NCBI GenBank assembly: GCA_031555175.1
Contig: JAVBUP010000011.1
Location: 1-45,444, forward strand
DNA length: 45,444 nt
Direction: 5' to 3'
Source of the DNA: JAVBUP01 sp031555175
Lineage (GTDB): Bacteria; Bacillota_I; Bacilli_A; Erysipelotrichales; Coprobacillaceae
The position numbers and the translations under genes are program-made. The notes under the pieces were generated by a model that saw only the letters and a program-made list of their open reading frames with translations, searched no databases and was not told the DNA's origin. Positions 22,535 through 30,769 of this stretch are shown here, piece by piece (the stretch's first letter is position 1; each line of letters starts with the position of its first letter).

Positions 22535-23722
22535 TTAATCACCATTCTTTTTTGAATATCTGTAATAAATAATATAGGCTATTGCTGTTCCTGCTAATAA
22601 CAAAGCCGTCAATAAAAATAATGTTCGATAACTTTCACTTGATGTCCCTAATCTTGAAATCAACGCTCCAGAAACCATTGGACCAAGCGCTGCACCTAAA
22701 TCGACTCCAATAAAGTAAGTTGATGAAGCAACAGTTCCTTGTTCAACAGGCAGCTTTTTCATCGCTTCAACTTGCAAAGTTGGCCCTGCACTATTTTGTC
22801 CGATTCCCTTAAAGAAACTTGCTTGCATGATGTGCTTATTCTTTGATGCTAATCCTATGATGGCAACACCAATACTATCAATTATAGTACCAAATATAAT
22901 AATTAAATGGCTTTTTCCTTTATCTGCCATTCTACCAACTAATGGTCTAACAGCAAAACCAACAATAGCAATGATAGTAAAGAAACTAACTATCCCAGGT
23001 ATCTGTCTTTGAGCACCAACAATTAGAATATATGCAGAGACAACCCCATTTCCTATTGAGATTAACGCTGAAAATATTGCAATGGGAATTACTTTTATTG
23101 AAATGAAATTATCAATACTAAATTCAATTTTCTTAGCATTTTTAATAATAAACTCTTCTTTTCGAGGTATTGCTATCGCAATTACAATACAAATAAATGT
23201 AATAAATGCGGCGATGTATGAAGTATTAATAAACCCAAATTCATCCACTAACATGACTCCTATTGTTGGAGCAAACGCTGAGAACAATGAAATGATTAAT
23301 CCATAATAACCCATTCCTTCATTGATTCTTTCCGCCGGAATCATTGTCGCTACATAGGCAGCTCCAAGTGTCGTACTTATTGAAATTCCAACGGCAATTA
23401 AGCAACGGCAGATGATAAACCAAGTCGCCCCAGAAAATAATGTATAACCAAATAGCCCAATTGTCATAAATCCCATACTAATGGCTAATAAATACTTAAT
23501 ACCAAAGCGGTTTGATATTACACTGGACACCGGCCTAAATAACAAGGCCACTAATGGCAAAATACCAACGATTGTCCCAGCCGTTAAAACATCGATATGC
23601 ATTGTATCAATTAAGAATCTTGACGTAACTGGCTCAACGATAAATAAACCTAAAAATGATAATCCTGATACTAACGATCCCATTATGAATGGAATTGACC
23701 AAATTTTTCCCTTATTTTCCAT
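22535..23722 (-). CDS. MFS multidrug/export-type transporter, paralogue of 8046 gene
   Basis: A 395-residue, about 12-segment MFS protein. It shares the start (MENK..IWS.PFI), the GMGYYGLIISLFSAF loop, GRMADKGKSHLII and the central charged loop with the protein at 8046-9251, so the two are paralogues. AGGGGG lies seven bases before the ATG. Unlike its paralogue it has a MerR-type promoter with a 19-base spacer, shared in design with the MATE exporter gene. This suggests drug- or electrophile-induced efflux. Confidence 0.87.
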   Translation of the reverse strand: MENKGKIWSIPFIMGSLVSGLSFLGLFIVEPVTSRFLIDTMHIDVLTAGTIVGILPLVALLFRPVSSVISNRFGIKYLLAISMGFMTIGLFGYTLFSGATWFIICRCLIAVGISISTTLGAAYVATMIPAERINEGMGYYGLIISLFSAFAPTIGVMLVDEFGFINTSYIAAFITFICIVIAIAIPRKEEFIIKNAKKIEFSIDNFISIKVIPIAIFSALISIGNGVVSAYILIVGAQRQIPGIVSFFTIIAIVGFAVRPLVGRMADKGKSHLIIIFGTIIDSIGVAIIGLASKNKHIMQASFFKGIGQNSAGPTLQVEAMKKLPVEQGTVASSTYFIGVDLGAALGPMVSGALISRLGTSSESYRTLFLLTALLLAGTAIAYIIYYRYSKKNGD

Positions 23723-23742
23723 AAAAAGTCCCCCTGTACATC

Positions 23743-23773
23743 ATTCTAGGCCATAGAGTTAACTCTAAGTCAA
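23743..23773 (-). promoter_or_regulatory. MerR-type promoter of the second MFS gene
   Basis: On the minus strand TTGACT (complement of 23768-23773) and TAGAAT (complement of 23743-23748) are 19 bases apart, and the spacer contains the perfect palindrome TAGAGTTAACTCTA (23754-23767). This is the standard architecture of MerR-activated promoters. Confidence 0.8.
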
Positions 23774-23865
23774 GAGATAGTTGAAAATATGTATATAAAC
23801 TTTCTTTATATCGTGAACTGTTCTAATTTAGCGAGTAGTTTATTTAACATTAACTTCAATGAAGT

Positions 23866-23895
23866 CAAAAAGTTCCTAGAATTATTCTAGGAGTC
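23866..23895 (-). terminator. Terminator of the esterase gene
   Basis: Stem CCTAGAA / TTCTAGG with a short loop, extended by weaker pairs, followed by TTTTT on the minus strand. Confidence 0.7.
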
Positions 23896-23925
23896 TTTTG
23901 AACAAGATCCATATATACATGCTAA

Positions 23926-24885
23926 TCATTCTCTGTTTTTTCGATTTATCCAGGCTGTTGAGGCATCCATCGCAATTCTACATCCACTTGTCTGATCTAG
24001 GCTATTTAGCATCACAAAATCATGAATAATCCCATTAACTCTGATCTGTGTAACATCATTGCCTGCTTGCATAAGCTTATCCGCAAATGATTCCCCTTCA
24101 TCCCTAAGCACATCTGCTTCCCCATTTATAATCATCATGCTTGGTAGATCTTTTAGTTGATTTAAACTCGCTTTTAGAGGTGAAGCAGTGATATAATTAC
24201 GTTCTTGTTGGTTAGGAGCATATTGATCCCAGAACCATTTCATTCCATCTCTATATAAATAATATCCTGTAGCAAATTCATTGTAAGACTCTGTATTGAA
24301 ATCATTATTTGTGACAGGATAATATGCTAGTACTTTATCAATTTCAGGACCGTTATTGAACTTAGTCATCAGCGCCATAGCAATACTCATATTCCCTCCT
24401 ACACTATCTCCAGCTACACTAAACTTATGCAAATCTGCATTTATATTCATTCTTTTAAGTAAACTAGAAACTTGACACAGCACAGTGTAACACTGTTCAA
24501 TTGCCACTGGATACCTTACTTCTGGTGATCTTGAATATTCTGGGAATATGATAACACAATTTGTTCGTGCACATAATTCTCTCACTAGTTTTTCATGAGT
24601 ATGAAAACTGCCAAACACCCATCCAGCTCCATGAATATAGAAAATAACTTTTGGTATTGTTTGACAATTTTGTGGTAAAACAAAATATACTTTTATTTCT
24701 CCATGCTCTAAAGTATCAACAACTGTATTCATTACATCAGCAGGGTATTTATAGACTGGTGAATTCTGAGCCTCTTCTAGTTTCACTCTACCCTCTTCTG
24801 GTGGAAGTTGAAAAATAAGTGGTGGTATTAAATTTGCATTACAGACTTCGACTGCCTCTTTTTCTAAAACTATTCTTTTCTTCAT
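23926..24885 (-). CDS. Alpha/beta hydrolase, hormone-sensitive-lipase family esterase
   Basis: The 319-residue protein has the HSL-family order: oxyanion motif FYIHGAGWVFGS, EYSRSPEVRYPVAIEQC, nucleophile elbow VAGDSVGGNMS (catalytic Ser), acid in NGEADVLRDEGE, and His in NGIIHDFVML. The usual HGGG is HGAG, a known variation. There is no signal peptide, so it is probably a cytoplasmic carboxylesterase acting on short acyl esters. GGAGG lies seven bases before the ATG. Single-gene unit. Confidence 0.88.
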   Translation of the reverse strand: MKKRIVLEKEAVEVCNANLIPPLIFQLPPEEGRVKLEEAQNSPVYKYPADVMNTVVDTLEHGEIKVYFVLPQNCQTIPKVIFYIHGAGWVFGSFHTHEKLVRELCARTNCVIIFPEYSRSPEVRYPVAIEQCYTVLCQVSSLLKRMNINADLHKFSVAGDSVGGNMSIAMALMTKFNNGPEIDKVLAYYPVTNNDFNTESYNEFATGYYLYRDGMKWFWDQYAPNQQERNYITASPLKASLNQLKDLPSMMIINGEADVLRDEGESFADKLMQAGNDVTQIRVNGIIHDFVMLNSLDQTSGCRIAMDASTAWINRKNRE

Positions 24886-24951
24886 CGCTTTCCTCCATAT
24901 AAATTGACAATATATTATATGGGATTAGTTTATGAATGTTATAGCTAGCAT

Positions 24952-24978
24952 AAAAACTTCTAGCTTTCACTAGAAGTT
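24952..24978 (-). terminator. Terminator downstream of the beta-propeller lipoprotein gene
   Basis: Perfect stem AACTTCTAG / CTAGAAGTT with a six-base loop and TTTTT on the minus strand. It is about 115 bases past the stop of the gene ending at 25092. Confidence 0.75.
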
Positions 24979-25091
24979 ACTTAATAATCAAATCAATAAT
25001 AATAGTCAAGATGAAAATAGCAATTTATATAAATTATTCTTAAGTAATCCTTTATTTATTACAGATTATTGATAAGATAAAACATAAATAT

Positions 25092-26303
25092 CTATTTATC
25101 TATAGTATAAATTGTTCCAGAATCTGATCCAATAAATACTTTTCCCTTGACAACACATGGCTTTGTAAATGATACATCTGATATTTTAGTTCTCCATAGT
25201 AAGCTGTCTGTATCTAAATCAAAAGATAACACATAAGATTTATCTAAATTATATACATCCGTTGAAACCATAATCATATTTGATTCCTCCAGAATAGGAG
25301 CTGTATAAGCATTGGAGAATGCATAGTATGTTTTAACAGTTTCCCCAGATTCAATATTGATAACTTGCACATTAATCGCATCTGAAGTTAGAGCATATAC
25401 GTTTCCATCGTAGACTATACTTCCTCCGCTATACCATGACCCAGCTAAATATGGGCTCACATTCCAGATTACTTCACCTGTCAAGGCATCAATACAATAG
25501 AACCTTGCTGATCTCCCCCCAACAAAGACTTTTCCATCGGAGATCGTCATACTTGAATAGGTGTTATCCCAAATCTCTGATTTGAACTTCATTTTTCCTG
25601 TCAATGCATCAGCAGCTCTAAGATTACCGCCACAATCTAAATAATATATATATCCATTATAGTATTCTATCCCACTTACTATAGCACCAGGCAATTCTGG
25701 AACAATCTCGAATATTTTATTGCCAGTTTGCAAATCTACGGCTATAATCGTTCCATCAAGTACAGAGTAATAAATAATGTCATTATGAACTTTAGGGTTT
25801 GTCTCAACAAATACATATGATAATGATGATATGCCTTTTGTTGATCCTATTGAATTATGTGTAAACTTAAATATTTCTTCTCCAGTGTTTACATCCAAAC
25901 AATAAAGAGTATCTGAAGCACTAAAAATAATTCTGTTTCCAACAATACTTGCGACACTGTAATTAGAATCTTCTGTAGTGTATGTCCAGACCAACTTCTT
26001 AGTATCAACATTATAAGCGTAATAGTTTTTACCACTGGCAAAGTATATATTATCTTCATAATTAACAATACCAGTTCTGATTGCCTTATCTAGTTCTACA
26101 AAAACTTCAGCTTCTTTTGCGACAAATTGGTTATTTTTTATACTCTTGCTTTCATGATCTATAATTGGAATAGCATTAGGAATACTATCATTTTCAATCG
26201 TAATATATTCTAAGTCAACTCCATCCCTAATAACAACTTCATCTCCCTTACAACCATACAAGAGAATAGCAAATAAAAATATTAATAATAATTCTTTTTT
26301 CAT
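25092..26303 (-). CDS. PQQ-like beta-propeller lipoprotein
   Basis: The N terminus is a lipoprotein signal: KKELLLIFLFAILLYGC with the lipobox ending at C18. The rest is a series of about seven propeller blades, each like 'G.IYYLD..G.L.A.DA.TGK..W', for example YCLDVNTGEEIFKF, RAADALTGKMKFKSE and YCIDALTGEVIWNVS. This is the PQQ-binding-like (BamB-like) repeat, usually a scaffold or ligand-binding protein without PQQ. It would be anchored on the outer face of the membrane. An AGGAGG and an upstream TATAAT support independent expression. The role is unknown. Confidence 0.85.
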   Translation of the reverse strand: MKKELLLIFLFAILLYGCKGDEVVIRDGVDLEYITIENDSIPNAIPIIDHESKSIKNNQFVAKEAEVFVELDKAIRTGIVNYEDNIYFASGKNYYAYNVDTKKLVWTYTTEDSNYSVASIVGNRIIFSASDTLYCLDVNTGEEIFKFTHNSIGSTKGISSLSYVFVETNPKVHNDIIYYSVLDGTIIAVDLQTGNKIFEIVPELPGAIVSGIEYYNGYIYYLDCGGNLRAADALTGKMKFKSEIWDNTYSSMTISDGKVFVGGRSARFYCIDALTGEVIWNVSPYLAGSWYSGGSIVYDGNVYALTSDAINVQVINIESGETVKTYYAFSNAYTAPILEESNMIMVSTDVYNLDKSYVLSFDLDTDSLLWRTKISDVSFTKPCVVKGKVFIGSDSGTIYTIDK

Positions 26304-26606
26304 AAGAAAATCCTCCTATAAAAATTATACCGATAATTGGCTAATAAAAGTTGTCCACAATTGCTATTTAGTAACCCTAGGAATCAATAACTTATGACAA
26401 TAACTAAAAAAAGTACATGAAAACATATATTATTATCTATTAAAAAGCAAAGAAATACTTTTTTCTTAGCTTTTATTATAGTTATTCTAAATGCTTTTGA
26501 ATTAGCCATTTTAACTTGCTTCTTACCATTTATCATAATGCAATACATTTTATCCACACACTATACTGTTCTAATTTAATAGAAGGTATAATTATGTCTT
26601 CCTTTA
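26304..26606. other. Non-coding stretch, 303 bases
   Basis: No convincing reading frame on either strand. It holds the promoter region of the lipoprotein gene at its left end (TATAAT about 35 bases before the start) and an imperfect U-tailed hairpin at 26442-26475 that may end transcripts coming from the right. Confidence 0.6.
26442..26475 (-). terminator. Weak candidate terminator after the ABC exporter region
   Basis: Arms TAAAAAGC and GCTTTTA enclose an imperfect AAAGAAA / TTTTCTT stem; on the minus strand the second arm ends in a short T-run. Confidence 0.35.
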
Positions 26607-26906
26607 TCATTTATTATATTTAAATATCAAATCTACTAATTCCGCTTCTGTAGTCACTTTATCGTAATCACCTAACGCTCCATTTGGATCATGATAAACT
26701 ATACCCATCTTTTCATTTGCCTCCAAAGCATTTAACAACTTATCTTCTCCATGATCCTTGATAATTTTGCAAGACAAAGAAATGCGTTTTTTACGTAAAA
26801 TACTATCTTGGCAAGGAAATTCGATGCACTCATGGCAATAATTATATCCTTTTGATGTACAGCACTGATAATTCTTACATTTATCTTTATTTCCACATCC
26901 CCCACC
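26607..26906 (-). pseudogene. Broken DUF3795-like cysteine-rich protein gene
   Basis: An open frame of about 99 codons with no usable start codon encodes GGCGNKDKCKNYQCC, YNYCHECIEFPCQDS and a charged C terminus ending in a normal stop. The cysteine spacing resembles the second half of DUF3795 proteins. Just upstream, in another frame, the text RCQNCEYE would fit the preceding part, so a frameshift in the G-run near 26899-26905 probably broke the gene. Everything before that is missing because the ABC permease gene ends at 26929. I regard it as a 5'-truncated, frameshifted remnant. Confidence 0.6.
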
Positions 26907-26928
26907 TCATATTCGCAATTCTGACATC

Positions 26929-27723
26929 TTAACCACCTTGAGAAGAATAACTCCTAATTGATTTATGCCATATTAATTTGTAGACAATAAAAAGTATAAT
27001 AACCCAAATAATTAATATTATTGAATGATTTATTATTTCAGTACCTGAAACAATTCCTAAAATTACTTCAACGGTAAAAGAAAACACATATCTAAAAGGT
27101 AAATAATTTACAATGTTTTTTATATGTTCAGGATAAAAATTAATAGGTATTAATATACCTGATAACAGTCTTATTAAATTCCAAATGTTATCTCTTAAAG
27201 TCAATATATTTTCATAGTTAAATGCTAGTGATCCAATAATCGCAAATAATAAATATAGTATTAAACTACCTAGTATAATAAATATAAAACTAAGAATAAC
27301 GCTCATAATATTTATGTCTATAATGAAAGAAAGAATGATTATTACCAAAGATAAATAGATATACCCAATGATTAAGTAACCAAATTTATTAAAATAATTC
27401 ATTTTTATATAAGAAATTGGTTTAGAAAAATATAAATCAATTTTGCCTGAACGAATATCTGTATTTAAACTATAAGCAATTATACAAAAAGGATTAATCA
27501 TAAACTCTAAAATAGCAATTAAACTATAGTAGATTATGATTGTTTCTTTAGTAAATCCATTTACAATAATTACATTATTAAATAAGACATTCCATACTAA
27601 GAAAGTAACTAATAATTTTACAGGCAAAAAAGTAATAAATCCAATAAAATTTAATTGATATTGTTTTAAATTTTTTAATTCCAAACTAATAATCTGAAAT
27701 GCTTCCTTAATTATTGGCTTCAT
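26929..27723 (-). CDS. ABC exporter permease (ABC-2 type), second subunit
   Basis: A 264-residue protein with about six membrane segments and no soluble domain. It resembles the ABC-2-type permeases that work as unlike pairs with an ABC ATPase (the COG4586/COG4587/COG3694-type systems, named from memory). A typical part is DIRSGKIDLYFSKPISYIKM, a short amphipathic loop also seen in the partner permease. Its start lies inside the end of the preceding permease gene (17-base overlap). The base composition of the three-gene set is visibly more AT-rich than the surroundings. The substrate is unknown; export of a peptide is plausible given the radical SAM remnant upstream. Confidence 0.82.
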   Translation of the reverse strand: MKPIIKEAFQIISLELKNLKQYQLNFIGFITFLPVKLLVTFLVWNVLFNNVIIVNGFTKETIIIYYSLIAILEFMINPFCIIAYSLNTDIRSGKIDLYFSKPISYIKMNYFNKFGYLIIGYIYLSLVIIILSFIIDINIMSVILSFIFIILGSLILYLLFAIIGSLAFNYENILTLRDNIWNLIRLLSGILIPINFYPEHIKNIVNYLPFRYVFSFTVEVILGIVSGTEIINHSIILIIWVIILFIVYKLIWHKSIRSYSSQGG

Positions 27724-28486
27724 ATCTTTTAATCCCTCTTTTCCAAGTAAAATTAAATAAATATATTGTAACTATTAATATCAAAATATAACTGCAAACG
27801 ATAAATAAAGAAATTGTTTCTTTATTAAGGAAAATGCTAATAGGATAATATGTTATTAAAGCGATAGGAAAAATAAATGTAAAAAAGTTAATAAAAGATT
27901 GTTTAAAGAAATTTAAAGGATATTTTTTTATATCACTTAAAGAAAAGATAATTTCTCTAAAATTAACAATATTTCCTTGCCAAAAAGATAATAAAGAAAA
28001 TGCTCCATATAATAATTGATAACTAATAACTCCTATGATTAATAGAAATAGAGCGATTATAGTAGCCATAAAATGTATTTGAATATTGTATGTCAGAATG
28101 ATAATGATACAAGTTATTAAAGCAATACATATTTGTTCTAAAACACTAATGATATTTAAATTTTGTAAAAGGTATAAAAGGATTGTTGAACGTGGTCTGA
28201 TCAAATATTGATCTAATTGACCCTGCGTAATATCATAAGGTAAATTTCTAAAACCAAAGAAGATTTCTTCAAATCCACTACCAAGTAATACAAAAGCACT
28301 AAATAAATATAATTCCCCATTCGTCCAATGATTAGGAATAGAAAAATTGCTTAAAATAGCACTCCAAAAAAGTAACATAAAGATTAGATTAAAAATGAAG
28401 TGAAAAAGCATCATAATAAATTCTAAATTATATACTCTGATTTTTTTAAATGATATTATTAATGATTCTTTAATGAGTTGGATCAT
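27707..28486 (-). CDS. ABC exporter permease (ABC-2 type), first subunit
   Basis: A 259-residue membrane protein with about six hydrophobic segments. The loop FFGFRNLPYDITQGQLDQYL followed by RPRSTILLYLLQNLN is the equivalent of the QGxLDxYLxxP loop known in this permease family. It starts within the stop of the ATPase gene (ATGA) and overlaps the next permease, so the three are one translationally coupled unit. Probable heterodimer with the protein encoded at 26929. Confidence 0.83.
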   Translation of the reverse strand: MIQLIKESLIISFKKIRVYNLEFIMMLFHFIFNLIFMLLFWSAILSNFSIPNHWTNGELYLFSAFVLLGSGFEEIFFGFRNLPYDITQGQLDQYLIRPRSTILLYLLQNLNIISVLEQICIALITCIIIILTYNIQIHFMATIIALFLLIIGVISYQLLYGAFSLLSFWQGNIVNFREIIFSLSDIKKYPLNFFKQSFINFFTFIFPIALITYYPISIFLNKETISLFIVCSYILILIVTIYLFNFTWKRGIKRYEANN

Positions 28487-29427
28487 AGCTTATATAAAAT
28501 ATACTCTAGACCTAACTTATTAACACTAATATCATCAATATTTAAATCATTTAAATAGTTTAAGCATTTATCTAGAACTTCTTTTTTTATAATAAAACTT
28601 ACATTTTGATTATCTTCTTCAATCAATTGATAACCAAAGTTTGCTTTTTCTAAATCAATTTGTGTTTCACTTTCAATCGTAATTCTACGATAAAGATGTC
28701 TTTTTTCAACTGTTTTTATATCACCATCATAGGTTACTTCTCCTTGATTTAAAAGGATTAGACGAGTACATAAAGAGTCTATATCGTTTAAATCATGAGT
28801 GGTTAAGATGATTGTCATATTACAAGTTTGATTAATTTGTTTAATAAATTTTAAAATTTCTTTTTTTGCTTTAAAATCTAAACCTAATGTAGGCTCATCT
28901 AAAAATAAAATTTTTGGTTGATGAGCAATCGCTAATATTAATTCAGCTTTCATTCTTTGACCAAGGGATAGTTTTCTTACTGGTTGATTTAAAAGCGGAG
29001 TTAATTCAATTTTATCCATCAACTGCGATAATTGCTTTTTATATTCATCAGTAACTTCGGTATAAATACTTTGATAGAAATTGAATGAATCAATGATTGG
29101 CAAATCATAGAAAAGCATAGACTTATTCCCCATCATCAATCCAATCTGATTTAAAAAGGCTTTTTCCTTTTTATCAGGTATAAAATCTAATACTTTAATA
29201 ACACCTGATGTTGGAGTTAAAATACCAGAGAGCATTTTAATGATTGTTGATTTTCCAGCACCATTATGACCCACTAGTCCAATCACTTCACCTGAATTTA
29301 TCGTTAGATTCAAATTATGTATCGCAGTTAAACTCGTTGTAGGCTGCCAAAAAATGTTTTTTAAGCCTCTCTTTTTTGTAGTCATAGGAATTTTATAATC
29401 CTTAGTTACGTTTATAATTTCAATCAT
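28483..29427 (-). CDS. ABC exporter ATPase subunit
   Basis: A 314-residue ATPase with Walker A GLVGHNGAGKSTIIKML, signature LSLGQRMKAEL, Walker B KILFLDEPTLGLD and H-loop LTTHDLND. An N-terminal insertion (TTKKRGLKNIFWQPTTSLTA) is typical of the COG4586 ATPases that pair with two ABC-2 permeases. The C-terminal 90 residues form an accessory domain of unknown role. The gene starts 15 bases after the truncated radical SAM gene on the same strand, so it was probably part of a modified-peptide export operon. Confidence 0.88.
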   Translation of the reverse strand: MIEIINVTKDYKIPMTTKKRGLKNIFWQPTTSLTAIHNLNLTINSGEVIGLVGHNGAGKSTIIKMLSGILTPTSGVIKVLDFIPDKKEKAFLNQIGLMMGNKSMLFYDLPIIDSFNFYQSIYTEVTDEYKKQLSQLMDKIELTPLLNQPVRKLSLGQRMKAELILAIAHQPKILFLDEPTLGLDFKAKKEILKFIKQINQTCNMTIILTTHDLNDIDSLCTRLILLNQGEVTYDGDIKTVEKRHLYRRITIESETQIDLEKANFGYQLIEEDNQNVSFIIKKEVLDKCLNYLNDLNIDDISVNKLGLEYILYKL

Positions 29428-29441
29428 TTTATCACCTCTTA

Positions 29442-29709
29442 TTATACAAATTTTATTTTTTTAGTAAATTTAGGACAGATTGGGTCTATATTAAATAATC
29501 TATTTTGATCTAAAATCAAAGTTCTAGCATAACATACTCCTTTTCTACGTATACAATCATCAAACTCATCACAGTCATAACATAAAGTATTTTTAAACTC
29601 TTCGCGATCTGGTGAGATTATTTTCTTAAGTGCATCTGAATTCCATATATCCATTATTGAAGAATCTTTAATATTGCCAACAATTATTTTTGGATTTTCT
29701 ATCCTTTCA
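29442..29709 (-). pseudogene. C-terminal fragment of a radical SAM/SPASM peptide maturase
   Basis: The frame reads ICERIENPKIIVGNIKDSSI, then MDIWNSDALKK, then CYDCDEFDDCIRRKGVCYA, and ends IDPICPKFTK. This is the text of a SPASM auxiliary-cluster region (CxxCxxFxxCxxxxGxC then PxCP), but the radical SAM domain is absent. Only 70 codons remain after the first ATG (29654). The homology reaches back to about 29709 and stops where a tRNA 3' end-like sequence begins (29711-29737). I read it as a maturase gene cut by recombination at that site. Downstream lies an ABC exporter, fitting a degraded modified-peptide cluster. Confidence 0.7.
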
Positions 29710-29710
29710 C

Positions 29711-29737
29711 AAATGGTGGCTTGTACGGGATTCGAAC
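29711..29737 (-). repeat. Partial copy of the tRNA-Glu 3' end (att-like repeat)
   Basis: These 27 bases match 30590-30616 at 25 positions. On the minus strand they read as a T-arm/acceptor 3' end including GTTCGAATCCCGTACA and CCA, with the two differences in the acceptor. No rest of a tRNA can be folded here. Such partial 3' copies are left by integrative elements that use tRNA genes. Confidence 0.7.
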
Positions 29738-29752
29738 TGCAATTCTAAATAA

Positions 29753-30478
29753 TTACTTTGGCAAATAATCTATGGTAGTGCTTATGAAGTTTAGCTTTCT
29801 GGCAATATCTTTCTGGCAAGAAGTTAATATATTTGATATTGCATCTACATTATTTTCAGTTTGCGCTATAAGCAAAGCTCGCTTGTATTCCATAGAATAT
29901 TTCTCATCGATAGAAATTAAATCTACTCCATTTTCAATGCATTGCTTAAGCATAATGAATCTTCCAATTCTACCATTTCCATCTTGGAACGGATGAATTT
30001 TCTCAAAATCTATATGAAATTGAACGATTGAATTAAAATCTTTACTATCATTATTCCAAACAGCAATCAACTCAGAAATTCTATCCGGAACCTCATATGG
30101 TTGGGCTACTATAAGTTTGTCTGCGCCTAGTATCATATTTGGTATTTTTTTCCATGTACCAGCAAATCCTCTTCTTTGATCATTAGTATTCTTCTTTAGC
30201 ATTTGGTGAAACTCCAAAAGTAATTTTTCAGATATAGGTTCATCAAGTGTATCTATTACAAAATCAAATAACTCTGTTGAATTGATTGTTTCAAATATAT
30301 CATCAATATCATGACTACCTTCAATTATCTGATTATTAAGGTAAGATTCCAAGTTTTCTTTAGTGAAAGTACTACCTTCCAGTTTATTAGAATGAAACAG
30401 AAATTCTACTTTGATTGCTTCATAACCACTATTTTTAATTGATTTCAATTCCTGAAACTGCTTCACATTTAGCTTCAT
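29753..30478 (-). CDS. Fic-domain protein (putative AMPylase, class II inhibited)
   Basis: The 241-residue protein carries the complete Fic motif IHPFQDGNGRIGRF (H162, G168, N169, R170, R173). Near the N terminus is SNKLEG (30-35), a match to the (S/T)xxxE(G/N) inhibitory motif, so it is of the self-inhibited class II type. Fic enzymes transfer AMP or other nucleotidyl groups to proteins; the target is unknown. I choose ATG 30478 after GGAGG; an in-frame start at 30493 would include that site. It lies alone between tRNA-Glu and the partial copy of its 3' end, so it is likely imported cargo. No antitoxin gene is next to it. Confidence 0.88.
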   Translation of the reverse strand: MKLNVKQFQELKSIKNSGYEAIKVEFLFHSNKLEGSTFTKENLESYLNNQIIEGSHDIDDIFETINSTELFDFVIDTLDEPISEKLLLEFHQMLKKNTNDQRRGFAGTWKKIPNMILGADKLIVAQPYEVPDRISELIAVWNNDSKDFNSIVQFHIDFEKIHPFQDGNGRIGRFIMLKQCIENGVDLISIDEKYSMEYKRALLIAQTENNVDAISNILTSCQKDIARKLNFISTTIDYLPK

Positions 30479-30552
30479 AAATAATGCCTCCAATCAAAAC
30501 TAAGTATACTTCAATATAGTTAAAACAGCAATTGTTTTCCATCACAAGTGCA

Positions 30553-30582
30553 ACAAAAAACCTCTAGATTTCTCTAGAAGTT
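30553..30582 (-). terminator. Terminator of the tRNA operon
   Basis: Stem AACCTCTAGA / TCTAGAAGTT (one mismatch) with a four-base loop and TTTTTT on the minus strand, 10 bases after the tRNA-Glu CCA end. Confidence 0.8.
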
Positions 30583-30592
30583 CATTTTTAAA

Positions 30593-30668
30593 TGGTGACC
30601 TGTACGGGATTCGAACCCGTGAATGCTTGCGTGAAAGGCAAGTGAGTTAACCGTTTCTCCAACAGGCC
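30593..30668 (-). tRNA. tRNA-Glu (anticodon UUC)
   Basis: On the minus strand GGCCTGT pairs with ACAGGTC as acceptor, the anticodon loop is CTTTCAC within CTTGC/GCAAG, and the T arm is CGGGTTCGAATCCCG. The discriminator is A and CCA is encoded. Total 76 bases. Its 3' end is partly duplicated at 29711-29737. Confidence 0.95.
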
Positions 30669-30671
30669 ACA

Positions 30672-30747
30672 TGGCGCTTGAAGTAGGACTCGAACCTACG
30701 ACCGATCGGTTAACAGCCGATTGCTCTACCTACTGAGCTATTCAAGC
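30672..30747 (-). tRNA. tRNA-Asn (anticodon GUU)
   Basis: Acceptor GCTTGAA pairs with TTCAAGC, anticodon loop CTGTTAA within ATCGG/CCGAT, T arm GTAGGTTCGAGTCCTAC, discriminator G, encoded CCA. Total 76 bases, three bases upstream of tRNA-Glu on the same strand, so both are one transcript. Confidence 0.95.
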
Positions 30748-30769
30748 ATCGCTTTATGCGTGCTCGTAT

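Noticed and set aside
26442..26475. Small regulatory RNA in the AT-rich gap
   Set aside because: Only an imperfect hairpin with short T-run is visible and no promoter can be paired with it; kept as a weak terminator only.
29711..29737. A third tRNA gene
   Set aside because: Only the T-arm and acceptor 3' side are present; no D arm, anticodon arm or 5' acceptor can be folded from the neighbouring bases.
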